17,490 nucleotides of DNA, from the NCBI GenBank assembly GCA_964532865.1, contig CAZHJA010000015.1, forward strand, positions 1 through 17,490, given 5' to 3'. Both the position numbers and the translations under genes were made by a program. The notes under the pieces are model-generated. The model was given only the letters and a program-made list of their open reading frames with translations. It ran no database searches and was not told the origin of the DNA. Source of the stretch: CAZHJA01 sp964532865 (GTDB taxonomy: Bacteria; Patescibacteriota; Microgenomatia; UBA1406; GWC2-37-13). This document shows, piece by piece, positions 1 to 5,854 of the stretch (its first letter is position 1; every line of letters begins with the position of its first letter).

Positions 1-252
1 TTTTGAAATCTTGCTTATTTCCTCTACATGCTTTTTGTAATCTTTTACCATAAGATGAAAATCAAAGATGAGATTATTGTTATTAGTTTTATTTATAGAA
101 CTTGCCATTTCTTTAATATTTATTGTCTTGTTGTTTACAAATATTTGATCTGCAATATCTACGTGAAAGTGATTAAAATATAGCTTTAGGCGTTGTAGCT
201 GATATTCAAAGTTTTTTTTGTTTTTTTCAAGAATGGTAGGAATTATCCGCAT
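1..252 (-). CDS. Ribulose-phosphate 3-epimerase-like protein, 5' part only
   Basis: The first 84 codons of a leftward gene that runs off the window edge. The N-terminus (MRIIPTILEKN), then VDIADQIFVNNKT at about residues 31-43 and FDFHLMVKDY at about 63-72, match the opening beta strands of the ribulose-phosphate 3-epimerase TIM barrel, where an Asp in the first block and the His of an HLMV motif contribute to metal binding. Known members interconvert ribulose-5-phosphate and xylulose-5-phosphate in the cytoplasm. The usual family wording is QIDIADG and DVHLMV, so this is a diverged member and its exact substrate is uncertain. The ATG at 252 is the only good start. The rpiB-like gene further on also acts on pentose phosphates. 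Confidence 0.7.
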   Translation of the reverse strand, partial: MRIIPTILEKNKKNFEYQLQRLKLYFNHFHVDIADQIFVNNKTINIKEMASSINKTNNNNLIFDFHLMVKDYKKHVEEISKISK

Positions 253-312
253 ATATTAATTGTAGCACATACAAGGTGGACTTAATTACAAAGTAATGAT
301 ACATATGAATAA

Positions 313-1215
313 GTGATAAAAATAAACAATGTAAAAGGGATAGAAAATTACAACGCGCTTTATTATCTTGGATTTTCTCATTTTTTAGGGATTGGTCCGT
401 ATAGATTTAATGCTCTTATTGATAAGTTCAAAAATGTAAAAAAAGCATATTGTGCAAATAAACATGATTTGGAAAAAGTTATAAGCGCAAATCTTGCAGA
501 TAAGTTTATTATGTTTAGAAACAGATTTGATTTATTTAAAAAGTATAAAGATATTTTAAAAAAAGACATTAAGATTATTACAAGAGAAGACATAAGCTAT
601 CCAAAACAATTACTTAATATCTCAGACGCTCCTATTTGTTTGTATGTAAAAGGAAATATTAAAAGTTATGATTTTGAAAAGGATATTTTCTTAAGCATTG
701 TTGGTACAAGGGGCCCAACAGAATATGGAATAAAAGTTGCAAAAAGGCTTTCTTTAGACTTGTCAAAAGCAGGCATTACTATTATTTCTGGTATGGCTAT
801 AGGAATAGATGCCTGCATTCATCATGGTGTTTTGAATAGTAAAGGAAAAACAATTGCTGTTTTAGGATGCGGAGTTGATGTTATTTATCCTTTGGAAAAT
901 AGAGATTTGTATTTTAGGATTTTAAATGAAAATGGGATTATTGTTTCAGAATTTCCTCCAGGTATAACTGTGAAGAAAGGTATGTTTATTGCCAGAAATC
1001 GAATAATTTCAGGAATGTCAAATGGCGTTTTAATAATTGAAGGGACAAAAAGGTCTGGAACTTTAATTACTGCAAGATATGCTCTTTTGCAGGGAAGAGA
1101 AGTTTTTGCAGTCCCTTGTCCTATTACACATGTCCAGTCTGAAGCCCCAAACATTCTTCTTAAACAAGGAGCAAAGCTTGTTAGCTGTTATCAAGACATA
1201 TTAGAAGAGTTTTAA
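313..1215 (+). CDS. dprA: DNA-protecting protein DprA (Smf)
   Basis: 300 residues. DprA binds incoming single-stranded DNA during natural transformation, protects it and loads RecA. The N-terminal part (about residues 14-60, with FLGIGPYRFNALI) resembles the helix-hairpin-helix/SAM region. The Rossmann-like core follows: VGTRGPTEYG at 130-139, SGMAIGIDACIHHGVL at 159-174, and ARNRIISG plus GTKRSGTLITA at about 227-254. The protein stops soon after the core, so the C-terminal winged helix of longer DprA proteins is absent. The start is a GTG at 313; the first in-frame ATG is near residue 67, inside the fold, so a non-ATG start is needed. The RNase HI-like gene follows 47 bp downstream on the same strand. 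A competence protein fits the prepilin-type gene later in the window and the signs of DNA uptake between them. Confidence 0.93.
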   Translation: MIKINNVKGIENYNALYYLGFSHFLGIGPYRFNALIDKFKNVKKAYCANKHDLEKVISANLADKFIMFRNRFDLFKKYKDILKKDIKIITREDISYPKQLLNISDAPICLYVKGNIKSYDFEKDIFLSIVGTRGPTEYGIKVAKRLSLDLSKAGITIISGMAIGIDACIHHGVLNSKGKTIAVLGCGVDVIYPLENRDLYFRILNENGIIVSEFPPGITVKKGMFIARNRIISGMSNGVLIIEGTKRSGTLITARYALLQGREVFAVPCPITHVQSEAPNILLKQGAKLVSCYQDILEEF

Positions 1216-1246
1216 TTTTAATGTGTTTTTAACTTAATTTTATTTA

Positions 1247-1252
1247 TATAAT
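1247..1252 (+). promoter_or_regulatory. -10 box for the RNase HI-like gene
   Basis: A perfect TATAAT lies 10 bases before the ATG at 1263. With a normal start about 7 bases downstream, the mRNA would have only about 3-4 untranslated bases. No convincing -35 hexamer is visible, so this is a prediction. Confidence 0.4.
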
Positions 1253-1262
1253 TTAGTAAGGT

Positions 1263-1679
1263 ATGATATTAGAAATATATACAGATGGTGGTTCAAAGGG
1301 GAATCCTGGTCCTGCTGCAATTGGAATTGTATTTTTTTGCGGGGGGAAGCAAATAAAAACATATAGAGAGGATATTGGTGTTGCTACAAATAATATAGCT
1401 GAGTATAAAGCTGTAGTAAGGGCTTTAGAAAAAGTAAAAGACATTAAGAGAGAAATGGGAAGCATTCAAAATATTAAAGTATATTCAGATTCTAATCTTT
1501 TGACAAATCAATTAATGGGGAGGTTTAAAGTAAAAAATGCAAAAATACGCGAGTTTATTTTACAAATTCGAATATTAGAGCAGGAGAATGACTTGCCAAT
1601 TACATATAATTATATTCCAAGAGAAAGAAATACTATTGCAGATGACTTGGTAAATAATCGCTATTATCAATCTTGTTAA
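1263..1679 (+). CDS. Ribonuclease HI-like protein
   Basis: 138 residues, a single RNase H fold. It opens with IYTDGGSKGNPGPAA (D8), followed by NNIAEYKAV (E47), VYSDSNLL (D76) and ADDLVNN (D127/D128), which together supply the four-carboxylate DEDD active site that binds two Mg2+ ions. Members cleave the RNA strand of RNA-DNA hybrids. The TNNIAEY and YSDSxLL wording is that of the short bacterial/archaeal RNase HI group lacking the basic protrusion of E. coli RnhA. The 3' end overlaps the convergent rpiB-like gene by 47 bp, and both C-termini are encoded in the shared segment. Hybrid-removal activity is family knowledge; its role in this organism is inferred. Confidence 0.88.
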   Translation: MILEIYTDGGSKGNPGPAAIGIVFFCGGKQIKTYREDIGVATNNIAEYKAVVRALEKVKDIKREMGSIQNIKVYSDSNLLTNQLMGRFKVKNAKIREFILQIRILEQENDLPITYNYIPRERNTIADDLVNNRYYQSC

Positions 1680-2097
1680 TTCTTCTTAAGTATTTCTCAT
1701 TTTGAATGGGCGTCGTATTAATAAATGTATCAACAAGGCTTTTTGCTTTTTCAAGATTTATGCTGTCAGATGCCAGTGCTAATATATTAATATGGTCATT
1801 TTCACGTGAGTGTTTTACTTGTTGCTCGTTAAACCCTAGTCCGCATAATATCTTTTTATAGCGGTTTGCGGCAATACAAACTCCAATTCCTGATCCACAT
1901 ATTACTATTCCTAAAAAGTCATTTAAATTCTGTTGAACCGCTTGTGCAACCTTTTGAGCATAATCAGGATAATCATCATTTTCTTCCTTTTCATAATTGC
2001 CCAAATCTTCAATTCGGATATTTTTCTCCTGCAGATATTCAATAATGCTGTTTTTTAACTCAAAGCCTCTATGGTCTGCCCCTATGAAGATGGTCAT
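1633..2097 (-). CDS. rpiB: Ribose-5-phosphate isomerase B / LacAB-family sugar-phosphate isomerase
   Basis: About 154 residues from the preferred ATG at 2097 (MTIFIGADHRG). An upstream in-frame ATG at 2112 is disfavoured because a TATAAT -10 box on this strand (2109-2104) overlaps the space between the two, so transcription should begin near 2097. Visible motifs in the shorter numbering: GADHRGFELK at 6-15, DYPDYA near 42-47, and ICGSGIGVCIAANR near 66-79, which holds the catalytic Cys (C67). HSRENDHINILALASD follows near 96-111. RpiB interconverts ribose-5-phosphate and ribulose-5-phosphate; LacAB relatives act on galactose-6-phosphate, and the sequence alone does not rule them out. It may work with the epimerase fragment at the left edge. 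Confidence 0.88.
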   Translation of the reverse strand: MTIFIGADHRGFELKNSIIEYLQEKNIRIEDLGNYEKEENDDYPDYAQKVAQAVQQNLNDFLGIVICGSGIGVCIAANRYKKILCGLGFNEQQVKHSRENDHINILALASDSINLEKAKSLVDTFINTTPIQNEKYLRRINKIDNSDYLPSHLQ

Positions 2098-2103
2098 AAA
2101 ATA

Positions 2104-2109
2104 ATTATA
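2104..2109 (-). promoter_or_regulatory. -10 box for the rpiB-like gene
   Basis: A perfect TATAAT on the minus strand lies 6 bases before the ATG at 2097. The expected transcription start falls on or within a base or two of the A of that ATG, so the mRNA would be leaderless. This also argues against the longer start at 2112. No good -35 hexamer is evident. Confidence 0.45.
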
Positions 2110-2167
2110 CATTAAAAAGCAAAAAGAGGTGAAAATAAGATAGAATATATATTTAATAATAATTATT

Positions 2168-2998
2168 ATGTTTGATACTCATTGCCATTTAAACTTTAAG
2201 ATTTTTAAAAACAATTTAAATAAAGTAATTAAAAAAGCTAAAGAAAAAGACGTAAAATACTTTTTAATTCCAGGAACAGATATTAAGACCTCAGAAAAAG
2301 CAATAGAAATTGCAGACCAGTACAAGGGAGTTTATGCTGCATGTGGAATACATCCTCATCATATTTTCAAGTATTGCGATAAGTCTTTAGATATAGATAA
2401 AGACTTAAGAAAGATTAAAAAGCTTATCTGCCATAAAAAAGTATTAGCAGTAGGAGAAATTGGTTTAGATAGATATCAATACGAAAAGACAAAGTATATG
2501 GATTATAAAATAAATAGTAAGTTTTTTAATTTGCAGGAAGAATTTCTAAAAGCTCAAATTAAACTTGCAGTAAGGCATGGGAAAAGTGTAATTTTACATA
2601 ATAGGCAAGCGGTTTCTGAGACTCTGGATGTTTTAGATAGGACTTGGGACAAGAAGCTTAAAGGAAGAGTTGTATTTCATTGTTGTGAACCTGATGAAAG
2701 ACTTCTTAAGTTTGCAAAAAAGCATAGAGTATATATAGGAGTAGATGGGGATGTAACGTACAGCAGGAAAAAGCAGGAGTTTATTAAAAATGTCCCAATT
2801 GAACTGCTTGTTTTGGAAACAGACTCTCCTTTTATTTTGCCAGAGCCTGTTAAATCTCAAAAAAAATATCCAAATGAGCCAAGCAATCTAATTTTAATTT
2901 GTAAATATATTTCAAACCTCTTAGATATAAATGAACAGAAAATGATAGAAGTAACAAAAAATAATGCCAAAAAGTTATTCAGACTGCCAAAATATTAA
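2168..2998 (+). CDS. tatD: TatD-family metal-dependent hydrolase (deoxyribonuclease)
   Basis: 276 residues. TatD proteins are TIM-barrel hydrolases with 3'-5' exonuclease/DNase activity in studied members. The two-metal ligand set is visible: H5 and H7 in DTHCHLNF, E97 in AVGEIGLDR, H144 in VILHNR, H171 in VFHCCEP and D219 in LETDSPF. The typical GIHPHH block lies at 60-65, and a C-terminal NNAKKLFRL tail closes the protein. The start codon follows an A/T-rich stretch with no ribosome binding site and is divergent from the rpiB-like gene. Its last codons overlap, tail to tail, a fragment of the membrane-protein gene that stands complete at 3876-4292, and a second copy of this junction lies 901 bp downstream. 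Confidence 0.9.
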   Translation: MFDTHCHLNFKIFKNNLNKVIKKAKEKDVKYFLIPGTDIKTSEKAIEIADQYKGVYAACGIHPHHIFKYCDKSLDIDKDLRKIKKLICHKKVLAVGEIGLDRYQYEKTKYMDYKINSKFFNLQEEFLKAQIKLAVRHGKSVILHNRQAVSETLDVLDRTWDKKLKGRVVFHCCEPDERLLKFAKKHRVYIGVDGDVTYSRKKQEFIKNVPIELLVLETDSPFILPEPVKSQKKYPNEPSNLILICKYISNLLDINEQKMIEVTKNNAKKLFRLPKY

Positions 2999-3102
2999 AG
3001 AAATTATTATTCCTAAAATAAATCCAGTTTCAAATGAATTAATAATCCAGCCAAATGCTTTTGTAATTACAAATATGCCTGAAAAGCGGAATAAATTAAA
3101 CC
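2940..3102. repeat. Direct repeat copy A (tatD 3' end / membrane-gene tail)
   Basis: Matches 3841-4003 at a constant offset of 901 bp. Bases 2959-3049 are identical to 3860-3950 (91 bp). A 12-bp patch at 3050-3061 then differs at 7 positions, followed by another run of about 28 identical bases. The repeat covers the last 19 codons of tatD and, on the other strand, about the last 43 codons of the membrane-protein gene. Here tatD is complete and the membrane gene is only a tail. Confidence 0.95.
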
Positions 3103-3104
3103 CC
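2975..3104 (-). pseudogene. 3' fragment of the membrane-protein gene (tail only)
   Basis: Read leftward, this stretch encodes GFNLFRFSGIFVITKAFGW followed by IINSFETGFILGII and ends in LIFWQSE at the stop at 2975. It matches the C-terminus of the intact gene at 3876-4292, which reads EFNLYRFSGIFVITGILGW in the corresponding part. Upstream of about 3104 the similarity ends and there is no start codon. It is a remnant left by whatever placed the NYN gene between tatD and the membrane gene. Confidence 0.8.
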
Positions 3105-3168
3105 TGATTTTCATAAATAATTACCTTTTTTAAGACACTAAACAACTATGGGGACAGGTATTGTTTTA

Positions 3169-3196
3169 TGGTAATATTACAAGTGCAAGATTACCA
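3169..3196. repeat. Inverted repeat upstream of the NYN gene
   Basis: TGGTAAT (3169-3175) and ATTACCA (3190-3196) form perfect 7-bp arms around a 14-bp spacer, 41 bp before the NYN start codon. It could be an operator or an mRNA hairpin; nothing in the sequence decides between them. There is no T-run after it, so it is not an intrinsic terminator. Confidence 0.5.
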
Positions 3197-3236
3197 AGGG
3201 AAAAGTAATTATAAATAACAGATAATCAGCAAGAGT

Positions 3237-3776
3237 ATGAAAACAAAAACTAAAACAAAAAAACCAAAAGCAAAAGTTTTTATTGACGGTGCTAATATTT
3301 TTTATACCCAAAAAAATTTAAGTTGGATTATTGATTGGAAAAAAGTAATTGATTTTCTCAAAAAGCGTTGGGAGATTTTAGATATCAGATATTACACTGG
3401 AATTAGATCGAATGATGATAAAATGCGTCGTTATCTAAAGTATTTAGATGCAATCGGTATAACATCAGTTACCAAACCTTTGAAAAAGATCAAGACAAAT
3501 GACGGATTTGTGTTTAAATCAAACTTTGATGTAGAAATGACTATGGATATTCTTTTAGAAAGAAAAAGTGTAGATGAGATAATTCTTTTTACTGGTGATA
3601 GTGACTTTCACAACTTAGTTAACAAACTTAAAGACTTTGGCAAAAGAGTAATTATTTTTTCCACCAGAAAAATGATTGCCTGGGAATTAAAGTTGTCAGT
3701 TTCAAAATATGTCTTTTTGGAAGATTTGAAAGTAAAAATAGCTAAAAACAAAAACCTCCGCCCGAAGACGGAGTAG
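3237..3776 (+). CDS. NYN-domain (LabA/DUF88-like) PIN-fold nuclease
   Basis: 179 residues, one NYN domain after a lysine-rich start (MKTKTKTKKPKAK). Acidic residues expected at a PIN-like metal site are visible: D17 in VFIDGANIF, D98 in NFDVEMTMD, and D121 and D123 in LFTGDSDF. NYN proteins are usually RNases or are predicted to be; the target here is unknown. The gene lies alone between two copies of the tatD/membrane-gene junction, so it looks like a transferred cassette. Its last codons (RPKTE) coincide with a GC-rich hairpin that works as a terminator for a short leftward transcript beginning just beyond the gene. Lysine-rich termini suggest nucleic-acid contact. Function beyond the fold is not known. 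Confidence 0.85.
   Translation: MKTKTKTKKPKAKVFIDGANIFYTQKNLSWIIDWKKVIDFLKKRWEILDIRYYTGIRSNDDKMRRYLKYLDAIGITSVTKPLKKIKTNDGFVFKSNFDVEMTMDILLERKSVDEIILFTGDSDFHNLVNKLKDFGKRVIIFSTRKMIAWELKLSVSKYVFLEDLKVKIAKNKNLRPKTE
3744..3773 (-). terminator. Intrinsic terminator inside the NYN 3' end (leftward)
   Basis: On the minus strand a 7-bp stem (one G-U pair) with a UUCG tetraloop (3773-3756) is followed by T5-G-T5. The plus strand has no T-run after the hairpin, so it is directional and serves leftward transcription. Confidence 0.65.
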
Positions 3777-3785
3777 TGTTAAACT
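3745..3785 (-). ncRNA. Predicted tiny RNA antisense to the NYN 3' end
   Basis: A consensus leftward promoter (3792-3820) predicts a start near 3785. After about 12 bases the transcript meets a hairpin at 3773-3756, CTCCGTC-TTCG-GGCGGAG, capped by a stable cUUCGg tetraloop and followed by TTTTTGTTTTT. The product would be about 40 nt and antisense to the end of the NYN coding region and its stop codon. The same promoter sequence with an unrelated hairpin occurs at 12121-12209. Transcription is predicted, not shown. Confidence 0.45.
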
Positions 3786-3791
3786 ATATAT

Positions 3792-3820
3792 TTTATATCA
3801 TTTTAGACTATTCTTGTCAA
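3792..3820 (-). promoter_or_regulatory. Consensus sigma-70 promoter, leftward, copy 1
   Basis: On the minus strand TTGACA (3820-3815), a 17-base spacer and TATAAA (3797-3792). The block 3791-3826 matches 12180-12215 at 30 of 36 positions, including most of the spacer, so the two are related by descent and not only through the hexamers. Confidence 0.65.
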
Positions 3821-3840
3821 GTCACGTTTTACCTCGCTGT

Positions 3841-4003
3841 AAATAATAAAAGCAACAACAAATAATGCCAAAAAGTTATTCAGACTGCCAAAATATTAAA
3901 GAAATTATTATTCCTAAAATAAATCCAGTTTCAAATGAATTAATAATCCAACCTAGTATTCCTGTAATTACAAATATGCCTGAAAAGCGGTATAAATTGA
4001 ATT
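3841..4003. repeat. Direct repeat copy B (tatD tail / membrane-gene 3' end)
   Basis: Partner of 2940-3102 at an offset of 901 bp. In this copy the membrane gene is complete and tatD is reduced to its last codons. Similarity fades to the left at about 3841 (codon 258 of tatD, where this copy has TAA) and to the right at about 4003. Confidence 0.95.
3843..3899 (+). pseudogene. tatD 3' remnant (18 codons plus stop)
   Basis: The tatD reading frame continues here as IIKATTNNAKKLFRLPKY followed by a stop, against MIEVTKNNAKKLFRLPKY in the intact gene. The TTNNAKKLF wording is close to the usual TatD C-terminus (TTxNAxxLF), so this could be the older tail of the resident gene. No start or body is present. 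Confidence 0.8.
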
Positions 4004-4292
4004 CTCCTCTCATTCCTACAGCAAAGTGCATGATCATAACATATATGAAAGATATTGCGATATAAAAGAAAAGACTAAAGCTTCCTTTGGTTTTTGTAGA
4101 TAAATTATCAAATATATTTCCAATGGACGAAATATTACCATATCTAAAATCTTCAGGTGTTGGAGAAATGCTTAGGGCTGCAGAAGGCGAAGCCGTTAGA
4201 GAATATACAATGCTTTTTTTTGGCATTATAATAATTATTAAAAATGATATACAAAGCAGGGTAAAAATTGTTATTAAAATATTATATTTCAT
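3876..4292 (-). CDS. Hypothetical multi-pass membrane protein
   Basis: 138 residues, family not recognised. Residues about 4-23 are a hydrophobic helix that may be a signal anchor. A Ser/Pro-rich external-looking stretch follows (TASPSAALSISPTPEDF, about 33-49), then hydrophobic segments near 72-92, 101-118 and 120-134. The ATG shares its first base with the stop codon of the glycosyltransferase gene (TAATG), so the two are translationally coupled and the protein may serve the same envelope pathway. The 3' end overlaps the tatD remnant tail to tail by 24 bp. A similar overlap is preserved in the other repeat copy, which suggests it is the ancestral arrangement. Pilin biogenesis or glycan export roles would be guesses. 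Confidence 0.75.
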   Translation of the reverse strand: MKYNILITIFTLLCISFLIIIIMPKKSIVYSLTASPSAALSISPTPEDFRYGNISSIGNIFDNLSTKTKGSFSLFFYIAISFIYVMIMHFAVGMRGEFNLYRFSGIFVITGILGWIINSFETGFILGIIISLIFWQSE

Positions 4293-5314
4293 TATTTATT
4301 TATTGCTTTTAAATATTCTGTTTTGAATTTTTCTTGTGAAAAAAATATTATTCTTTGTTTTGCCTTTTCTTTTATGTTGTTTATTAAAGCAGTGTTTGAG
4401 TTTATTAATGTTAACTTTTCAGCTATGTCTTCGTAAGAGTCTGGATTTGCAAAAAAAGCAGCACTTTGTGTAATTTCATGAAATATTGAAATGTCTGAAA
4501 CAAGGGAAGCACAGTTTTGAGATGAGGCCTCAATATATGAAAGACCAAACCCTTCATCTTTTGAAACGAGAATATTTGCTTTTGCTTTTTTATAGTATGA
4601 AATCAGCTTGTTGTTAGAAACATATCCTGGGAAAATAAACCTAGAATCATTTTCAGCTAATTTTAAAAACTCTTTTAACTCTTTTTGCCAAGGATGGTTT
4701 AAATCCTTATTTAAAGAATCTGTAAATACTTTACCCGCAAACACACAAGTTACATTTGCGCGCTTTATTGCCTTTGCAAGATTGCATAGGTTTTTGTTCC
4801 ATGTAGCGTCTCCTACATAAAGAAAAAAATTGTCAATATCAATATTTTCAGGCATTGAATTTTCGTATTCTTTATTAGTAAATAATTTTGAAAGTATAGG
4901 ATAGATAATTTTTACTTTATTCTCTTGAATGTTTAGCATTGTTATAATGTCTTTTTTGCTGTGTGCAGAGTCTGTAATAATTAAATCGTAGTTTTTTAAT
5001 GCAAGTTTATTCAGTATTACATTAATATTTCCTTTTATACCTATTGGGAAATAACGCGGATATTTAAGAGGAATAAGATCGTGTATTACTGCGATTTGAT
5101 ACTTGAATTTTTTTTTAAAAAGAATAGGTTTTAAAAGAAAATTAAAAAAAGGATTAATAAATACCGAATCCAGTGGGATTGATTCAAGATTGCCTGTAAA
5201 AACAAACTCATTATTAAAATTTTCTCTTAATATTTCAAGATATCTTCCTATACCTCGCACTTTGCTTAATTTGTCCTTTTGTGTTGGATCAAAAACATAT
5301 GCGTAAGTCTTCAT
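4292..5314 (-). CDS. Glycosyltransferase family 4 (group 1) protein
   Basis: 340 residues, two Rossmann-type halves of a GT-B fold. The N-terminal acceptor half includes RGIGRYLEILRE (20-31), VIHDLIPLKYP (76-86) and DLIITDSAHSKKDI (110-123), all typical of group 1 glycosyltransferases. The C-terminal donor half includes FLYVGDATWNKN (164-175) and the E-x7-E motif in DEGFGLSYIEA (253-263, E254 and E262), which binds the nucleotide sugar. Such enzymes transfer a sugar from an NDP or phospho-sugar donor to a lipid or glycan at the cytoplasmic membrane face. The donor and acceptor cannot be told from sequence. It heads a leftward operon with the small membrane protein. Confidence 0.88.
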   Translation of the reverse strand: MKTYAYVFDPTQKDKLSKVRGIGRYLEILRENFNNEFVFTGNLESIPLDSVFINPFFNFLLKPILFKKKFKYQIAVIHDLIPLKYPRYFPIGIKGNINVILNKLALKNYDLIITDSAHSKKDIITMLNIQENKVKIIYPILSKLFTNKEYENSMPENIDIDNFFLYVGDATWNKNLCNLAKAIKRANVTCVFAGKVFTDSLNKDLNHPWQKELKEFLKLAENDSRFIFPGYVSNNKLISYYKKAKANILVSKDEGFGLSYIEASSQNCASLVSDISIFHEITQSAAFFANPDSYEDIAEKLTLINSNTALINNIKEKAKQRIIFFSQEKFKTEYLKAINK

Positions 5315-5320
5315 ATTGTT

Positions 5321-5326
5321 ATTATA
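5321..5326 (-). promoter_or_regulatory. -10 box for the glycosyltransferase operon
   Basis: A perfect TATAAT on the minus strand ends 6 bases before the ATG at 5314, which places the expected start on the start codon itself (leaderless mRNA). The -35 region is weak. Confidence 0.4.
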
Positions 5327-5371
5327 TATAATAAAGGAATTAACTTGTAGAAATTAAGACAAATTAATAAT

Positions 5372-5854
5372 ATGAAGACCATAAGTATTATTGCTGCAAT
5401 AGGAGAAAATAGAGAACTGGGGAAAGACAATAAACTGCTTTGGAATATTAAAAAAGATTTAAAGAGGTTTAAAGACATAACAATAGATAGTGCAGTAATT
5501 ATGGGAAGAAAAACATATGAATCTATAGGAAAACCATTGCCTAAAAGAATAAATATTATTGTAACAAGAGAAAAAAAATACAAAGCCTCTGGTTGTTATA
5601 TTACCCACTCATTGAAAAAGGCAATTGAATTGGCTAAAAAAAAGAACAAACAGATATTTATTATTGGAGGAGGTCAGATTTACGAGCAAGCCATTCCTTT
5701 TACGGACAAACTTTATTTAACAATAGTAAAAGGGAAATATAGTGCCGATACATATTTTCCTGATTATTCTGCATTTAGAAAAGTTGTGTATAAAAAACAG
5801 GACAGAGAAGGAAAGTACAGGTTTACATTTTTAAAACTGGAGAAAGATTTATGA
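5372..5854 (+). CDS. folA: Dihydrofolate reductase
   Basis: 160 residues, the normal size for bacterial DHFR. It reduces dihydrofolate to tetrahydrofolate with NADPH in the cytoplasm. Visible signatures: SIIAAIGENRELG (5-17), LLWNIKKDLKRFK (22-34) with the acidic active-site D29, VIMGRKTYESIGKPLP (42-57) for NADPH binding, and FIIGGGQIYEQAIP (94-107). The usual LPW at the Met20-like loop is LLW here. It ends in TGA and overlaps the next gene (tgt) by 4 bp (ATGA), so the two are co-transcribed. Tetrahydrofolate also feeds the formyl donor used by the Fmt enzyme encoded nearby. Confidence 0.93.
   Translation: MKTISIIAAIGENRELGKDNKLLWNIKKDLKRFKDITIDSAVIMGRKTYESIGKPLPKRINIIVTREKKYKASGCYITHSLKKAIELAKKKNKQIFIIGGGQIYEQAIPFTDKLYLTIVKGKYSADTYFPDYSAFRKVVYKKQDREGKYRFTFLKLEKDL

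Noticed and set aside
253..312. An ATG at 305 as the dprA start
   Set aside because: It is out of frame and stops after three codons; the GTG at 313 is in frame with the whole protein.
2959..3950. A CRISPR array or target-site duplication explaining the 91-bp repeat
   Set aside because: There are only two copies, far apart, and the repeat is coding sequence for two genes. It is too long for a transposase-made duplication.
3865..4326. Two plus-strand open frames over the membrane-protein gene
   Set aside because: They are shadows of the minus-strand gene, whose hydrophobic segments and coupling to the glycosyltransferase support it.
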